Shown in pieces: positions 1 to 10,497 of a stretch of 64,000 bases of DNA. Origin of the DNA: Klebsiella michiganensis (GTDB lineage: Bacteria; Pseudomonadota; Gammaproteobacteria; Enterobacterales; Enterobacteriaceae); contig NZ_PRDB01000002.1 in assembly GCF_002925905.1 (NCBI RefSeq), positions 1 to 64,000 on the forward strand. The letters are read 5' to 3'. The notes beneath the pieces are model-generated. The model was not told the DNA's origin, ran no database searches, and saw only the letters and a program-made list of their open reading frames with translations. The position numbers and the translations under genes were made by a program. Numbering within the stretch: the first letter of the stretch is position 1; every line of letters begins with the position of its first letter.

Positions 1-127
1 AGGCATCGCGGGCGTTTTCCAGCGCCATCTGGTCATCGGCGGCGTGCAGACTGCCGACGTGGCGGTGCGACAGTCCCTGTTTGCTGCGAACGAACACTTC
101 ATATAACGGCCAGTAGTTTTTGCTCAT
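1..127 (-). CDS. paaB: PaaB, phenylacetyl-CoA epoxidase subunit (partial)
   Basis: The first 42 codons of paaB run off the left edge. The visible start, MSKNYWPLYEVFVRSKQG, followed by the SHRHVGSLHAADD stretch, closely matches the enterobacterial PaaB N-terminus. PaaB is a small non-catalytic subunit of the PaaABCDE complex that epoxidises phenylacetyl-CoA in the cytoplasm. It starts only 11 bp after the paaA stop, with an AGGAGAATGAAG leader, so the two genes form one operon read leftwards. The 3' end is missing only because the window stops. Confidence 0.95.
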   Translation of the reverse strand, partial: MSKNYWPLYEVFVRSKQGLSHRHVGSLHAADDQMALENARDA

Positions 128-138
128 CTTCATTCTCC

Positions 139-1068
139 TTACGCGGCGTCGCGAGCCTGCTGTTTTTGCGCATGCGCCAGCGCGGCTTCCCGCACCCACG
201 CGCCCTCTTCCCATGCCTTGCGTTTAGCGCCCAGGCGTTCGTGGTTGCAGATCCCGCGTCCGGCAATCACTTCGTTAAATTCGTGCCAGTCGATGGCGCC
301 AAAGCGGTAGTGGCCGCTGGTTTCATCCAGCCGCAAATCCGGGTCGGGTACGGTCATGCCGAGGATTTCCACCTGCGGAATGGTGTTATCGACAAAGCGC
401 TGGCGCAGTTCGTCGTTCGAGTGGAGCTTGATTTTCCACGCCATGCTGCGGGCGCTGTTTGGCGAGTTATCGTCACCCGGGCCGAACATCATCAGCGCCG
501 GCCACCAGAAACGGTTGATGGCGTCCTGCAGCATCTGCCGCTGCGCGTCGCTGCCCTGCGCCAGCGCCATGCAGGCTTCAAACCCCTGGCGCTGGTGAAA
601 GCTCTCCTCTTTGCAGATCTTGACCATTGCCCGGGCGTAGGGTCCGTAGGAGGTGCGACACAGCGCCACCTGATTGACGATGGCCGCGCCGTCCACCAGC
701 CAGCCAATCACGCCGATATCCGCCCAGCTCAGGGTCGGGTAGTTAAAAATGGAGGAGTACTTCATCTTGCCGTCGAGCATCTTCTGATACAGGTCTTCGC
801 GGGCGCAGCCGAGGGTTTCCGCCGCGCTGTAGAGGTACAGGCCATGCCCGGCTTCATCCTGCACTTTCGCCAGCAGAATCGCTTTGCGCCTAAGGGTCGG
901 CGCGCGAGTGATCCAGTTGCCTTCCGGCAACATGCCGACGATTTCCGAGTGCGCGTGCTGACCAATCTGGCGGATCAGCGTTTTGCGGTAGGCTTCCGGC
1001 ATCCAGTCCTGCGGTTCGATGGCCGTCTCCTGCGCGATGCGCTGGTCAAAGCGTTGTTCTTCTGTCAC
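139..1068 (-). CDS. paaA: PaaA, catalytic subunit of phenylacetyl-CoA epoxidase
   Basis: PaaA is the di-iron oxygenase subunit that forms ring-1,2-epoxyphenylacetyl-CoA, the first ring-attacking step of aerobic phenylacetate degradation. The frame is open up to 1197, but the protein most likely starts at a GTG (1066-1068) that reads [13 protein letters not shown], preceded by AAGGTG. That gives 309 residues, the length I recall for E. coli PaaA, and the residues before it resemble nothing in the family. Carboxylate-bridged di-iron ligand motifs are visible ([13 protein letters not shown] and [13 protein letters not shown]). The start codon GTG is worth noting since an ATG in the overlapping frame hits a stop at once. 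It is divergent from paaZ. Confidence 0.95.
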   Translation of the reverse strand: MTEEQRFDQRIAQETAIEPQDWMPEAYRKTLIRQIGQHAHSEIVGMLPEGNWITRAPTLRRKAILLAKVQDEAGHGLYLYSAAETLGCAREDLYQKMLDGKMKYSSIFNYPTLSWADIGVIGWLVDGAAIVNQVALCRTSYGPYARAMVKICKEESFHQRQGFEACMALAQGSDAQRQMLQDAINRFWWPALMMFGPGDDNSPNSARSMAWKIKLHSNDELRQRFVDNTIPQVEILGMTVPDPDLRLDETSGHYRFGAIDWHEFNEVIAGRGICNHERLGAKRKAWEEGAWVREAALAHAQKQQARDAA

Positions 1069-1109
1069 GTCATCACCTTTATGATTCCAATAAATTCGAT
1101 TAAAAATAA

Positions 1110-1124
1110 TTTTCGAATCACTTT
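1110..1124 (-). promoter_or_regulatory. PaaX-like operator, paaA side
   Basis: Read on the minus strand the site is AAAGTGATTCGAAAA, which contains the TGATTCG core of the published PaaX consensus (WWTRTGATTCGYGWT as I recall it). It lies about 40 bp upstream of the paaA GTG start, where a repressor would cover promoter or early transcript. The match to the flanks is partial. Confidence 0.5.
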
Positions 1125-1294
1125 GTTTTATAAAAGTTACATTCAGGTTAAATAAAACCACAAATTTTGTTTGTTCTTTTTGTGATAGCGACCGCAAAAG
1201 CTTTTGTAAAAATCCTTATTAACAGGGTATTAAGTGAATAACGCAGAACATCACCGATCACAATGTTAATAAATTATTAAATGTGAGCTTGATT

Positions 1295-1309
1295 TTTATG
1301 ATTCACCAA
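1295..1309 (+). promoter_or_regulatory. PaaX-like operator, paaZ side
   Basis: The plus strand reads TTTATGATTCACCAA, matching the left half and TGATTC core of the PaaX consensus, about 45 bp before the paaZ start. It is opposite in orientation to the paaA-side site, which fits a divergent promoter pair controlled by one repressor. No paaX gene is in the window. Confidence 0.45.
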
Positions 1310-1354
1310 AGAACTATTTATAGATATTTCACGTAACACATCTGGAGATAAACC

Positions 1355-3400
<2,046 letters not shown>

Positions 3401-3435
3401 ATATTAGAAATTCGCCCATCTTTATCGCCATCTTC

Positions 3436-3458
3436 ATGCCTCTGCGGAGGCATTTTTT
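3436..3458 (+). terminator. Rho-independent terminator after paaZ
   Basis: ATGCCTC at 3436-3442 pairs with GAGGCAT at 3447-3453 across a TGCG loop and is followed by a run of six T. It separates paaZ from tynA transcription. Confidence 0.85.
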
Positions 3459-3463
3459 GTAAC

Positions 3464-3479
3464 TGGCAAAACTGACAAA
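3464..3479 (+). promoter_or_regulatory. FeaR-type activator site upstream of tynA
   Basis: TGGCAAAACTGACAAA fits the reported FeaR consensus TGNCA-N8-AAA exactly. FeaR is the AraC-family activator that responds to aromatic amines or aldehydes and switches on tynA and feaB. The site is about 112-127 bp before the tynA start, leaving room for a promoter. A second, off-by-one element (TGGCATAAGCAGGCAAA) follows at 3484-3500. The feaR gene lies about 49 kb away in this window. Confidence 0.6.
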
Positions 3480-3590
3480 CAACCTGGCATAAGCAGGCAA
3501 ACGCCCCGGCGCTGACCGCTGTTAGGTTAACGATACACAAGCCGACATTCGCAGCGGCACTGCACAACACAACAATAAGGTGAGGTCTCA

Positions 3591-5849
3591 ATGGCGATTC
3601 TTTCTCCCCGCAAAACGGCTCTGGCGTTGGCTGTCGCTCTGTCTTGCGCCTGGCAAAGCCCGGCGTTCGCCCACGGTGGCGAAGCCCATATGGTCCCGAT
3701 GGACAAAACCCTGCAGGATTTTGGCGCGGACGTTCAGTGGGATGACTACGCGCAGATGTTTACCCTGATTAAAGACGGCGCTTACGTAAAGGTAAAACCG
3801 GGGGCGAAAACGGCCATCGTCAATGGTAAAACCCTGGAGCTGCAGGTGCCGGTAGTGATGAAAGACGGCAAAGCGTGGGTTTCTGACACCTTTATTAACG
3901 ACGTTTTTCAGTCCGGTCTTGACCAGACCTTCCAGGTGGAAAAACGTCCGCATCCGCTGAACTCGCTGTCAGCGGCGGAAATCAGCGCAGCGGTCGCTAT
4001 CGTTAAAGCCGCGGCGGATTTCAAACCCAATACCCGATTCACCGAGATCTCCCTGCGCGAGCCGGATAAAAAAGCGGTGTGGGATTTTGCCCTCAACGGT
4101 ACGCCGGTCAACGCCCCGCGCGCTGCCGACGTGATCATGCTCGACGGCAAGCACGTTATTGAGGCGGTGGTGGATTTACAGAATAAAAAAGTGCTTTCAT
4201 GGACGCCGATTAAAGACGCCCACGGCATGGTGCTGCTGGATGATTTCGCCAGCGTGCAGAACATCATCAACGCCAGCAGCGAATTTGCCGAAGTGTTAAA
4301 AAAACACGGCATCGACGACCCGAGCAAGGTGATTACCACCCCGCTAACCGTCGGCTACTTCGACGGCAAAGATGGCCTCAAGCAGGACGCGCGGCTGCTG
4401 AAAGTGGTCAGCTATCTTGACGTTGGCGACGGTAACTACTGGGCACACCCGATTGAAAACCTGGTAGCAGTGGTCGACCTTGAGCAGAAGAAGATCATCA
4501 AAATCGAAGAGGGGCCGACGATCCCGGTGCCGATGGCGGCCCGCCCCTATGATGGTCGCGACCGCGTTGCGCCAAAGATTAAACCGCTGGATATCATTGA
4601 GCCAGAGGGCAAAAACTACACCATTACCGGCGATATGATCCACTGGCAAAACTGGGATTTCCACCTGCGCATGAACTCCCGCGTTGGGCCGATTCTCTCC
4701 ACCGTGACATATAACGATAACGGCAAGAAACGTCAGGTGATGTATGAAGGTTCGCTGGGCGGGATGATCGTGCCCTACGGCGACCCGGACGTGGGTTGGT
4801 ATTTTAAAGCCTATCTGGACTCCGGCGACTACGGCATGGGCACCCTGACATCGCCTATCGTGCGCGGCAAGGACGCGCCGTCCAACGCGGTCCTGCTGGA
4901 TGAAACCATCGCCGACTATACCGGCACGCCCACGACCATCCCGCGCGCAATCGCCATCTTCGAACGCTACGCCGGGCCGGAGTATAAGCATCAGGAGATG
5001 GGCAAGCCAAACGTCAGTACCGAGCGCCGCGAGCTGGTGGTGCGCTGGATCAGCACCGTCGGCAACTACGACTATATTTTTGACTGGGTATTCCACGAAA
5101 ACGGCACCATCGGCATTGATGCCGGGGCAACCGGCATCGAAGCGGTGAAAGGCGTGCAGGCGAAGACCATGCACGATCCGAGCGCCAAAGAGGACACCCG
5201 CTACGGCACGCTGATTGACCATAATATTGTCGGCACCACCCACCAGCATATTTACAACTTCCGCCTCGATCTTGACGTTGACGGCGAGAACAACACGCTG
5301 TTAGCCATGGACCCGGAAGTGAAGCCGAATACCGCCGGCGGTCCGCGTACCAGCACCATGCAGATCAATCAGTACACGATTGATAGCGAGCAGAAAGCGG
5401 CGCAGAAATTTGACCCGGGCACCATTCGTCTGTTGAGCAATACCACGAAAGAAAACCGGATGGGTAACCCGGTGTCGTATCAGATTATCCCCTACGCGGG
5501 CGGCACGCATCCGGTCGCCACCGGGGCAAAATTCGCGCCTGATGAGTGGATTTATCATCGTCTGAGCTTTATGGATAAGCAGCTGTGGGTCACCCGCTAT
5601 CATCCCACCGAGCGCTTCCCGGAAGGCAAGTACCCTAACCGTTCGATTCACGACACCGGCCTCGGCCAGTACGCGAAAGATGACGAGTCGCTGGACAACC
5701 ATGATGACGTGGTGTGGATCACCACCGGCACCACCCACGTGGCCCGCGCCGAGGAGTGGCCGATTATGCCGACCGAGTGGGCGCACGCGCTGCTGAAACC
5801 GTGGAACTTCTTTGACGAGACGCCGACGCTGGGCGAGAAGAAACAATAG
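3591..5849 (+). CDS. tynA: TynA, periplasmic copper amine oxidase
   Basis: TynA oxidises 2-phenylethylamine, tyramine and related primary amines to aldehydes, releasing ammonia and hydrogen peroxide. The 752-residue product begins with a Sec signal peptide (about residues 1-27, ending SPAFA before HGGEAH), so it acts in the periplasm. The cofactor motif NYDY is present, with Tyr493 the residue expected to become topaquinone. The later THQHIYNFRLDLD stretch carries the His-X-His copper ligands. AAGGTGAG precedes the ATG. Length and sequence agree with enterobacterial TynA (E. coli 757). A FeaR-like site lies upstream and a terminator directly downstream. Confidence 0.97.
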   Translation: MAILSPRKTALALAVALSCAWQSPAFAHGGEAHMVPMDKTLQDFGADVQWDDYAQMFTLIKDGAYVKVKPGAKTAIVNGKTLELQVPVVMKDGKAWVSDTFINDVFQSGLDQTFQVEKRPHPLNSLSAAEISAAVAIVKAAADFKPNTRFTEISLREPDKKAVWDFALNGTPVNAPRAADVIMLDGKHVIEAVVDLQNKKVLSWTPIKDAHGMVLLDDFASVQNIINASSEFAEVLKKHGIDDPSKVITTPLTVGYFDGKDGLKQDARLLKVVSYLDVGDGNYWAHPIENLVAVVDLEQKKIIKIEEGPTIPVPMAARPYDGRDRVAPKIKPLDIIEPEGKNYTITGDMIHWQNWDFHLRMNSRVGPILSTVTYNDNGKKRQVMYEGSLGGMIVPYGDPDVGWYFKAYLDSGDYGMGTLTSPIVRGKDAPSNAVLLDETIADYTGTPTTIPRAIAIFERYAGPEYKHQEMGKPNVSTERRELVVRWISTVGNYDYIFDWVFHENGTIGIDAGATGIEAVKGVQAKTMHDPSAKEDTRYGTLIDHNIVGTTHQHIYNFRLDLDVDGENNTLLAMDPEVKPNTAGGPRTSTMQINQYTIDSEQKAAQKFDPGTIRLLSNTTKENRMGNPVSYQIIPYAGGTHPVATGAKFAPDEWIYHRLSFMDKQLWVTRYHPTERFPEGKYPNRSIHDTGLGQYAKDDESLDNHDDVVWITTGTTHVARAEEWPIMPTEWAHALLKPWNFFDETPTLGEKKQ

Positions 5850-5856
5850 GCACGTC

Positions 5857-5883
5857 ACGGCCTCAGCGATGGGGCCGTTTTTA
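5857..5883 (+). terminator. Rho-independent terminator after tynA
   Basis: ACGGCC at 5857-5862 pairs with GGCCGT at 5873-5878 around a ten-base loop, followed by T-rich sequence. It starts eight bases after the tynA stop. Confidence 0.8.
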
Positions 5884-5949
5884 TTTATCCGCGGTCAATG
5901 CACATGCAGCGGGCAGCAGGACCGGTATAGCCTGTTTTTCAACTTCTTT

Positions 5950-5989
5950 TGCCATATATGTTAGATGTCGGCGATTAACTTATATGGCA
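5950..5989. repeat. Perfect 9-bp inverted repeat before the cupin gene
   Basis: TGCCATATA at 5950-5958 is mirrored by TATATGGCA at 5981-5989 across 22 bases. Outer GCCTGTTTT and AAAAGCAGGC stretches extend the symmetry imperfectly. It ends about 36 bp before the cupin start, so it could be a dimeric operator or the end of a decayed mobile element. No protein can be assigned to it. Confidence 0.5.
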
Positions 5990-6025
5990 TAAAAGCAGGC
6001 AACGAATATCAATGAGAATGGCTTT

Positions 6026-6358
6026 ATGTCGCTTTACGATCTCAGAACCGAAGCGCAGGCATTGCCGGCGTCCTGGCGCTCCCGGATCTTAGGCCGCGTT
6101 GGGGCAACGAATCTCAAAGTCCTGCGCATGGATGCCCACTCTGTCGCTGAGGAGGTACATGAATATGACGAGGGATTACTGGTTATAGACGGACGTCTGG
6201 AACTGAGCGTGCAGGAGAAAAAAATTTCCGTCGCGCCCGGCCAGCTTTATATAGCCAAAGCGGGAATTCCTCATACGGTAGAAGCAGGCAGCTTTGGCAC
6301 CCTGGTGATTATAGATTTACCAGACAGCGGTTTCAGCGGCGCATCCCCTGCTGATTAA
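6026..6358 (+). CDS. Small single-domain cupin protein
   Basis: This is a 110-residue protein with one cupin barrel. The first cupin motif is degenerate (EEVHEYDEGLLVIDGRLEL), and the second reads PGQLYIAKAGIPHTVEAG. A His/Glu metal set is partly present. Such stand-alone cupins may bind small ligands or act as isomerases; the substrate cannot be told from sequence. The ribosome site is weak (GAGAATGGCTTT). It stands alone after an inverted repeat and converges on a LysR gene. It is the first gene of the accessory stretch after the core paaZ-tynA block. Confidence 0.8.
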   Translation: MSLYDLRTEAQALPASWRSRILGRVGATNLKVLRMDAHSVAEEVHEYDEGLLVIDGRLELSVQEKKISVAPGQLYIAKAGIPHTVEAGSFGTLVIIDLPDSGFSGASPAD

Positions 6359-6369
6359 GTGAAATGTGC

Positions 6370-6396
6370 GGTAGACAGCGTTGTGCCAAAAGCGGA
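6370..6396 (+). repeat. GTCCGC-type intergenic repeat, right half (copy 1)
   Basis: GGTAGACAGCGTTGTGCC continuing to AAAAGCGGA is the right-half form of a repeat seen ten times in the window, always in this orientation. It lies in the 55-bp gap between the convergent cupin and LysR genes. It shares the GGTAGACAGCGTTGTGCC tract with the copy at 16012-16038. Confidence 0.7.
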
Positions 6397-6413
6397 TTTT
6401 TTTAGACAGCCAT

Positions 6414-7316
6414 TCAATCTTTCAACGAGCTCAATTCTTCAGCGAGCCATTGTCTTAGAATGCTTATTTTAAAAGAGTCCTGATTATCTGAACGGTAGAC
6501 TAAATAGTACCCCCGCTCAGCCTTAAGTTTGAACTGTGGAAACGGAACAACAAGCCTTCCAGCAGCGACATCATCTGCAATCAGAACGCTGCGTCCCAGA
6601 GCAACGCCTTCGCCACGTATAGCCGCCTCAGTCGCCATGCTGCCAAGAGTCCATAAGGGACCCTGCTGGCAGCTAAAATTTTTTTCTCCGGCCATCTCAA
6701 ACCATGCCTTCCAGTTCGCCTGCATTCTGTACTCATGCAGAAGAACGCAATTTAAAAGTCCCTTAATCTCTGTCAGACCATTATGTTTCTCAAGAAAATC
6801 TGGGCTACAGACAGGAGTGACTGTTTCATCGAACATACGTTCAGACGAAACATCTCGATAATTGCCAAGGCCGTAACGAATGGCAGCATCTACCTGACCA
6901 TCATTAAGATCCACATTAACGTCAGTAACATCCAGCTCAATTTCAAATTCAGGATATCTCTGCCTGAACCGGCTTAAACGCGGTGCTAACCACTTACTGG
7001 CAAATGAAACCGTTGTACTTATTCGTAAACTTTTTATCAGGTTTCTTCCTCGCAGACGCTCGGACTCCCGCATTAAATCACTCAAAAGACGGGTAACCAG
7101 TTGGTGAAATTCAGCCCCTTGCTCCGTCAGAATTATCTGCCGCGTCAGCCTGAAAAATAGCTTTAACCCCAGATGCTCTTCGAGCTTCCGGATTTGCCGG
7201 CTTATCGCGCCATGCGTAACGTGCAACTCCGCTGCCGCCAGCGTCATGCTTGAGAGGCGGGCTGTGGCTTCAAAAGCGCGCAGAGTTTGCAATGGGGGAA
7301 GGCGATCGAACATCAT
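6414..7316 (-). CDS. LysR-family regulator, GcvA-like
   Basis: This 300-residue protein has an N-terminal winged helix-turn-helix (LPPLQTLRAFEATARLSSMT, then AAELHVTHGAISRQIRKLEEHLG), the arrangement seen in GcvA/AmpR-type LysR proteins, and a C-terminal type 2 periplasmic-binding-like effector domain. It is transcribed away from the cyclotransferase-like gene at 7432, which shares its 115-bp control region and is a plausible target. Composition is visibly more AT-rich than the core genes, suggesting acquired DNA. The ligand cannot be read from sequence. Confidence 0.88.
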   Translation of the reverse strand: MMFDRLPPLQTLRAFEATARLSSMTLAAAELHVTHGAISRQIRKLEEHLGLKLFFRLTRQIILTEQGAEFHQLVTRLLSDLMRESERLRGRNLIKSLRISTTVSFASKWLAPRLSRFRQRYPEFEIELDVTDVNVDLNDGQVDAAIRYGLGNYRDVSSERMFDETVTPVCSPDFLEKHNGLTEIKGLLNCVLLHEYRMQANWKAWFEMAGEKNFSCQQGPLWTLGSMATEAAIRGEGVALGRSVLIADDVAAGRLVVPFPQFKLKAERGYYLVYRSDNQDSFKISILRQWLAEELSSLKD

Positions 7317-7431
7317 ACGCGTGATAATAATTCATGCGTGTTGTGAGAACAAATGATTTGTCAGGCCAGAGTCCAAAAATCAAAATTAACAAAAGAACAT
7401 TATTATTTTCATAGCGATACCTGGAGGAATA

Positions 7432-7758
7432 ATGGAAAGTTTATTTGTTTACGGGACACTCGGACCTGGCCGGCCTAATGCTCATATTCTTGAAAATATC
7501 GGGGGAACATGGCAGGAAGGCCACGTTGGGGGTTCTTTATTAGAGAAAGGCTGGGGTGCAGAGATGGGTTATCCGGGAATTGTACTGGATGACTCAGGTC
7601 ATCGTGTACCGGGTTTTCTTTTCAAGTCAGAGAATTTACATAATCACTGGCACCTACTCGATGAGTTCGAAGGTTCTGAGTATGAACGGGTTCCTGTAGA
7701 GGTAACCACATCGAACGGTCAGACAGTGCAATCATGTCTCTATATGCTCAAAGCATAA
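7432..7758 (+). CDS. Gamma-glutamylcyclotransferase-like (AIG2/GGCT fold) protein
   Basis: The 108-residue protein opens with the hallmark VYGTLGPGRPN motif of the GGCT/AIG2/YtfP fold and carries the acidic LLDEFEGSEYERVPV stretch in which the catalytic Glu normally sits. Members cyclise gamma-glutamyl amines or amino acids; the exact substrate is unknown. A strong GGAGGAAT ribosome site precedes the ATG. It is divergent from the LysR gene and shares its lower GC content, so both probably arrived together. Confidence 0.85.
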   Translation: MESLFVYGTLGPGRPNAHILENIGGTWQEGHVGGSLLEKGWGAEMGYPGIVLDDSGHRVPGFLFKSENLHNHWHLLDEFEGSEYERVPVEVTTSNGQTVQSCLYMLKA

Positions 7759-8112
7759 ACTGTTAGCGGCTGGTCCTGGTTCAGGTCGAGATTTTTAACT
7801 GTGTCTGTTAACAAATAAAGGTGACTGTCGGCCGGTTACAGGTAATCTGACGATGTCAGCAAGCCAGTTCATATATGGCTGATTGAACGACCAATGATGC
7901 TAAAACGCTCTACAGGTTCTAATACAGAGAATAAATCATCCTTGAATGCATCATGCACAAATCTTTAGCCCTATCTATGTCCGCTTCTCGCTCATAGCGG
8001 ACCTTTGCACTTGTCCGTTTCGTGCCGTAGGCGGACGTTGCAGTATCTTCCACTTTCGGCTCGAATCAGTCTGAGGTAACGTAGCAGAAATTTTTTTCCG
8101 GACTCAACCACG
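7759..8112. other. Intergenic stretch with one repeat copy
   Basis: This 354-bp gap has no convincing ORF. It holds the full double-hairpin repeat at 7979-8036 and must contain the LysE-family gene's promoter. The rest shows nothing I can name. Confidence 0.6.
7979..8036 (+). repeat. GTCCGC double-hairpin repeat (copy 2, full)
   Basis: Two successive stem-loops are visible: GTCCGC at 7979-7984 with GCGGAC at 7997-8002, loop TTCTCGCTCATA, and GTCCG at 8013-8017 with GCGGAC at 8031-8036, loop containing CGTGCC. It lies just before the LysE-family gene, which has a second copy after it. Confidence 0.85.
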
Positions 8113-8766
8113 ATGCCTTCCATCGAAACGTTTATGACTTTCCTTCTCGCGCTGACGCTTCTGGAAATTTCTCCGGGGCCAGACATGATGCTGACCATCG
8201 CCAGAGGAGTCGGTCAGGGAAGACGTATTGCACTGCTTACGGTTCTGGGCAATGTCTTTGTCGCAGGTTTTGTGCAAGTTTCTTTTCTTGTTCTTGGGCT
8301 GGTGACCGTTGTGCATGCCTGGCCAGTTGCGCTGGATCTGCTAAGGTGGGCTGGTGCGGCTTATCTGATGTGGCTGGGCATAAAAATGATAGCGACTTCA
8401 GGCACAGATACTCGGCTGCGAAAAACCGCAATAATTTCTGACTGGAATGCGGTTAAGGAAGGTGCCCTGAACAGCCTGACGAACCCAAAATCCCTGCTGT
8501 TCATGTTTGCTTTTCTTCCTCAGTTTATCGATCCCGCCGCGGGTCCTGTCTGGCTGCAATTGCTTGTTCTGGGGAGTATCCAAAAGCTGGCAGGAATTGT
8601 TTCCCTGGGGTCAGTCGCAATGGCATCAGGGACATTTGGAAACTGGCTACGTAAACACCCAGGCTTTATCAAATGGCAGGAACGATTTACAGGCGTTGTC
8701 ATGATAGGCCTTGGTATCCGCATGTTGTTTAGCGGGTCTGGTGTAGTCTCGAAATCTGCCCGGTAA
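8113..8766 (+). CDS. LysE/RhtB-family amino acid or metabolite exporter
   Basis: The 217-residue membrane protein has the family's N-terminal signature LEISPGPDMMLTIARGVGQG, where LysE/RhtB exporters carry a conserved PGP, and about six hydrophobic segments. RhtB-type proteins export homoserine, threonine, cysteine or related compounds by proton antiport; the substrate here is unknown. No strong ribosome site precedes the ATG. It has no operon partner and sits between two direct copies of the GTCCGC repeat, like a single-gene unit. Confidence 0.88.
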   Translation: MPSIETFMTFLLALTLLEISPGPDMMLTIARGVGQGRRIALLTVLGNVFVAGFVQVSFLVLGLVTVVHAWPVALDLLRWAGAAYLMWLGIKMIATSGTDTRLRKTAIISDWNAVKEGALNSLTNPKSLLFMFAFLPQFIDPAAGPVWLQLLVLGSIQKLAGIVSLGSVAMASGTFGNWLRKHPGFIKWQERFTGVVMIGLGIRMLFSGSGVVSKSAR

Positions 8767-8791
8767 GTTTTACCGAAACAGTAAACCCAGT

Positions 8792-8857
8792 GTCCGCCTC
8801 TCGCTCATAGCAGACCTCGCGACGCTTCAGACGGTCCGCTTTGTGCCGGGAGCGGAC
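8792..8857 (+). repeat. GTCCGC double-hairpin repeat (copy 3, full)
   Basis: The left half reads GTCCGCCTCTCGCTCATAGC then AGAC, and the right half is GTCCGCTTTGTGCCGGGAGC then GGAC. The orientation equals copy 2, so the two form direct repeats around the LysE-family gene. Confidence 0.85.
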
Positions 8858-8960
8858 TGTGCAAGCCGAAGACGATATTGAGTGTCTTTGCCGGAAATGC
8901 CGCCTTTCACCGCTAAGCGTTATAAACGCTCAAAACCCTAAAATGTGATAAGTGAAGCCA

Positions 8961-9386
8961 CTATTCTTCATCTACGAACTTATCTGCTTCAGGAGAATAA
9001 TGCTGACAAACGCATGCCAGCTTATGCCCGTCAGGATCGCGCAGATAGGCAACATAAAAGTCGGGGCCGTATGCGGTTCGTGTCCCTGGCTCGCCTTCAT
9101 TCTCCCCTCCCGCAAGGAGGCCTGCTGCATGAAACCGCCTGACAAGGTCAGCGCTGTCTGCATGGAATGCGAACATTGTCCCGTTTCCCGCCGTTGCGGG
9201 ATGCCGGTCAAAAGGAGGACAAATACAGAAGTTGAATACCTCATGTGGGTTATTTTCATCCCCCCACATTGCCCAGCTTTCTGTCCAGGCTGGCAGTCGT
9301 GAGTAGCCAAGAACTTTAAAAATAGCCTCATAAAAGTCCACGGAGCGCTGAAAGTCATTTGTACCTATAGTGATATAAGCCAGCAT
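8961..9386 (-). CDS. VOC (glyoxalase/bleomycin resistance) family protein
   Basis: This 141-residue protein has the paired beta-alpha-beta-beta-beta units of the vicinal oxygen chelate superfamily: YITIGTNDFQRSVDFYEAIF at the start and FYVAYLRDPDGHKLACVC near the end. Such proteins bind a metal or sequester drugs; the precise job is unknown. The frame is open to 9491, but the start at 9386 follows AGAGGATGCACTAAG and matches family N-termini, so the longer form is rejected. It probably works alone. Confidence 0.85.
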   Translation of the reverse strand: MLAYITIGTNDFQRSVDFYEAIFKVLGYSRLPAWTESWAMWGDENNPHEVFNFCICPPFDRHPATAGNGTMFAFHADSADLVRRFHAAGLLAGGENEGEPGTRTAYGPDFYVAYLRDPDGHKLACVCQHYSPEADKFVDEE

Positions 9387-9556
9387 CTTAGTGCATCCTC
9401 TTCGCCCTTTTTTGAACAGACATGATATCTCTCTGAGTCGCGATGAACTATTTCCCCGGATGCGCCTGTTGCCGCTTTGAAACCTGAGCACCGACGGTTA
9501 CGGCATAGCATGCCCTGTTAATCTCTTCGACTATAAGAGAAATAGCCGGAAAGACA

Positions 9557-10420
9557 TTATCCCCGGGGTTGACACTGGCTTGCCAGCCAGCGACCGACTT
9601 CAGGCCATATTTTTTCCGCACATCGGGTACGGAAAAAGCCCATGTGGCCGATGACCGGAATACCATAATCCGCGTGCCGGATCTCGCGGCGTTCAATTTT
9701 TGCGTTTTCCACCGGCGCCATCAGGCGCGTAATCGCTGCAGAATTAGCCCAGGGATCGTCATCAAAACCGAGTACCAGAAGGGGTAACGTGACTTCGCTT
9801 GCCCGTCGGCGCGCATCCCAGGCGCGATCGTCATAAAAATAGTCGGGCATGGCACTCCAGCGCCCCCATTGCAGCATGACGGGCGCGGGTAAATCTTCCC
9901 CCAGCCCGAGGCGTCTGGCAGGCATATAGCCAAAGGTACGACACAGAACCGGCGCCAGAATACGTAATAAAAACCAGACTCTGAGCTTTTCCTGCGTTTG
10001 TTGAATTGTGCGGGTGACGCCAGCGTGCGAAGCAACAAGAACCGCCGCATGCAGCGACCGGGTGGCCGTTGAAAGCAGAATAGCGTGCCCGCCAACGCTG
10101 TGCCCTACCGCCATCAGCAGAAGATTGGGGAAGCGCAGCTTTGCCCAGGCGGTAACGCAGCCGACATCCTGCTCGATCCAGTCGGACATAGAGACATGAC
10201 AGTGTTGTAGCGTGCCTGACCTGGAATGACCTATCCCCCGATAGTCGTAGGTCAGAACATTGAATCCCATTGCGTAAAGATACTCAGCGAAGTCCTTGTA
10301 AAACGCCTGTGATACCGCGGTGGCAGGATGGAGGATCACCAGCGCTTTAGCATCGCTTCTCTCCCATACTGTGGCAGCCAGAACATCCCCCTGCTTTACA
10401 GGGATTGTTATCAGGTTCAT
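9557..10420 (-). CDS. Alpha/beta hydrolase (COG4757-like)
   Basis: The 287-residue protein shows an alpha/beta-hydrolase fold: YDYRGIGHSRSG for the oxyanion region, GHSVGG as nucleophile elbow with Ser as nucleophile, a candidate Asp in LLVLGFDDDPW and a C-terminal HMGFFR His. There is no signal peptide, so it is cytoplasmic. Hydrolases of this group are mostly uncharacterised esterases or lipases. It has no close co-directional partner other than the VOC gene 170 bp downstream. Confidence 0.85.
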   Translation of the reverse strand: MNLITIPVKQGDVLAATVWERSDAKALVILHPATAVSQAFYKDFAEYLYAMGFNVLTYDYRGIGHSRSGTLQHCHVSMSDWIEQDVGCVTAWAKLRFPNLLLMAVGHSVGGHAILLSTATRSLHAAVLVASHAGVTRTIQQTQEKLRVWFLLRILAPVLCRTFGYMPARRLGLGEDLPAPVMLQWGRWSAMPDYFYDDRAWDARRRASEVTLPLLVLGFDDDPWANSAAITRLMAPVENAKIERREIRHADYGIPVIGHMGFFRTRCAEKIWPEVGRWLASQCQPRG

Positions 10421-10497
10421 AAAAGATATCCGCCCATGTGGTCATACCAGTTAAATATTTTTAACTGTAGCCGCCACGGGCAAATCTGGCGATGTTT

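Larger units (their letters stand above)
1069..1354. promoter_or_regulatory. Divergent paaA-paaZ control region
   Basis: This 286-bp AT-rich stretch separates the divergent paaA and paaZ starts and must hold both promoters. In E. coli the equivalent region binds the repressor PaaX (relieved by phenylacetyl-CoA), CRP and IHF. Two PaaX-like elements are listed separately. A TGTGA half-site at 1282-1286 and a TCACCGATCACA stretch near 1251 could belong to CRP sites, but neither is a good full palindrome. I see no coding capacity here. Confidence 0.7.

Noticed and set aside
1069-1197. 43-residue N-terminal extension of PaaA
   Set aside because: It would enter the divergent promoter region; the GTG at 1068 gives the standard 309-residue protein with a ribosome site.
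4344-5249. 301-codon minus-strand frame inside tynA
   Set aside because: Shadow of the tynA reading frame; no recognisable domain or ribosome site.
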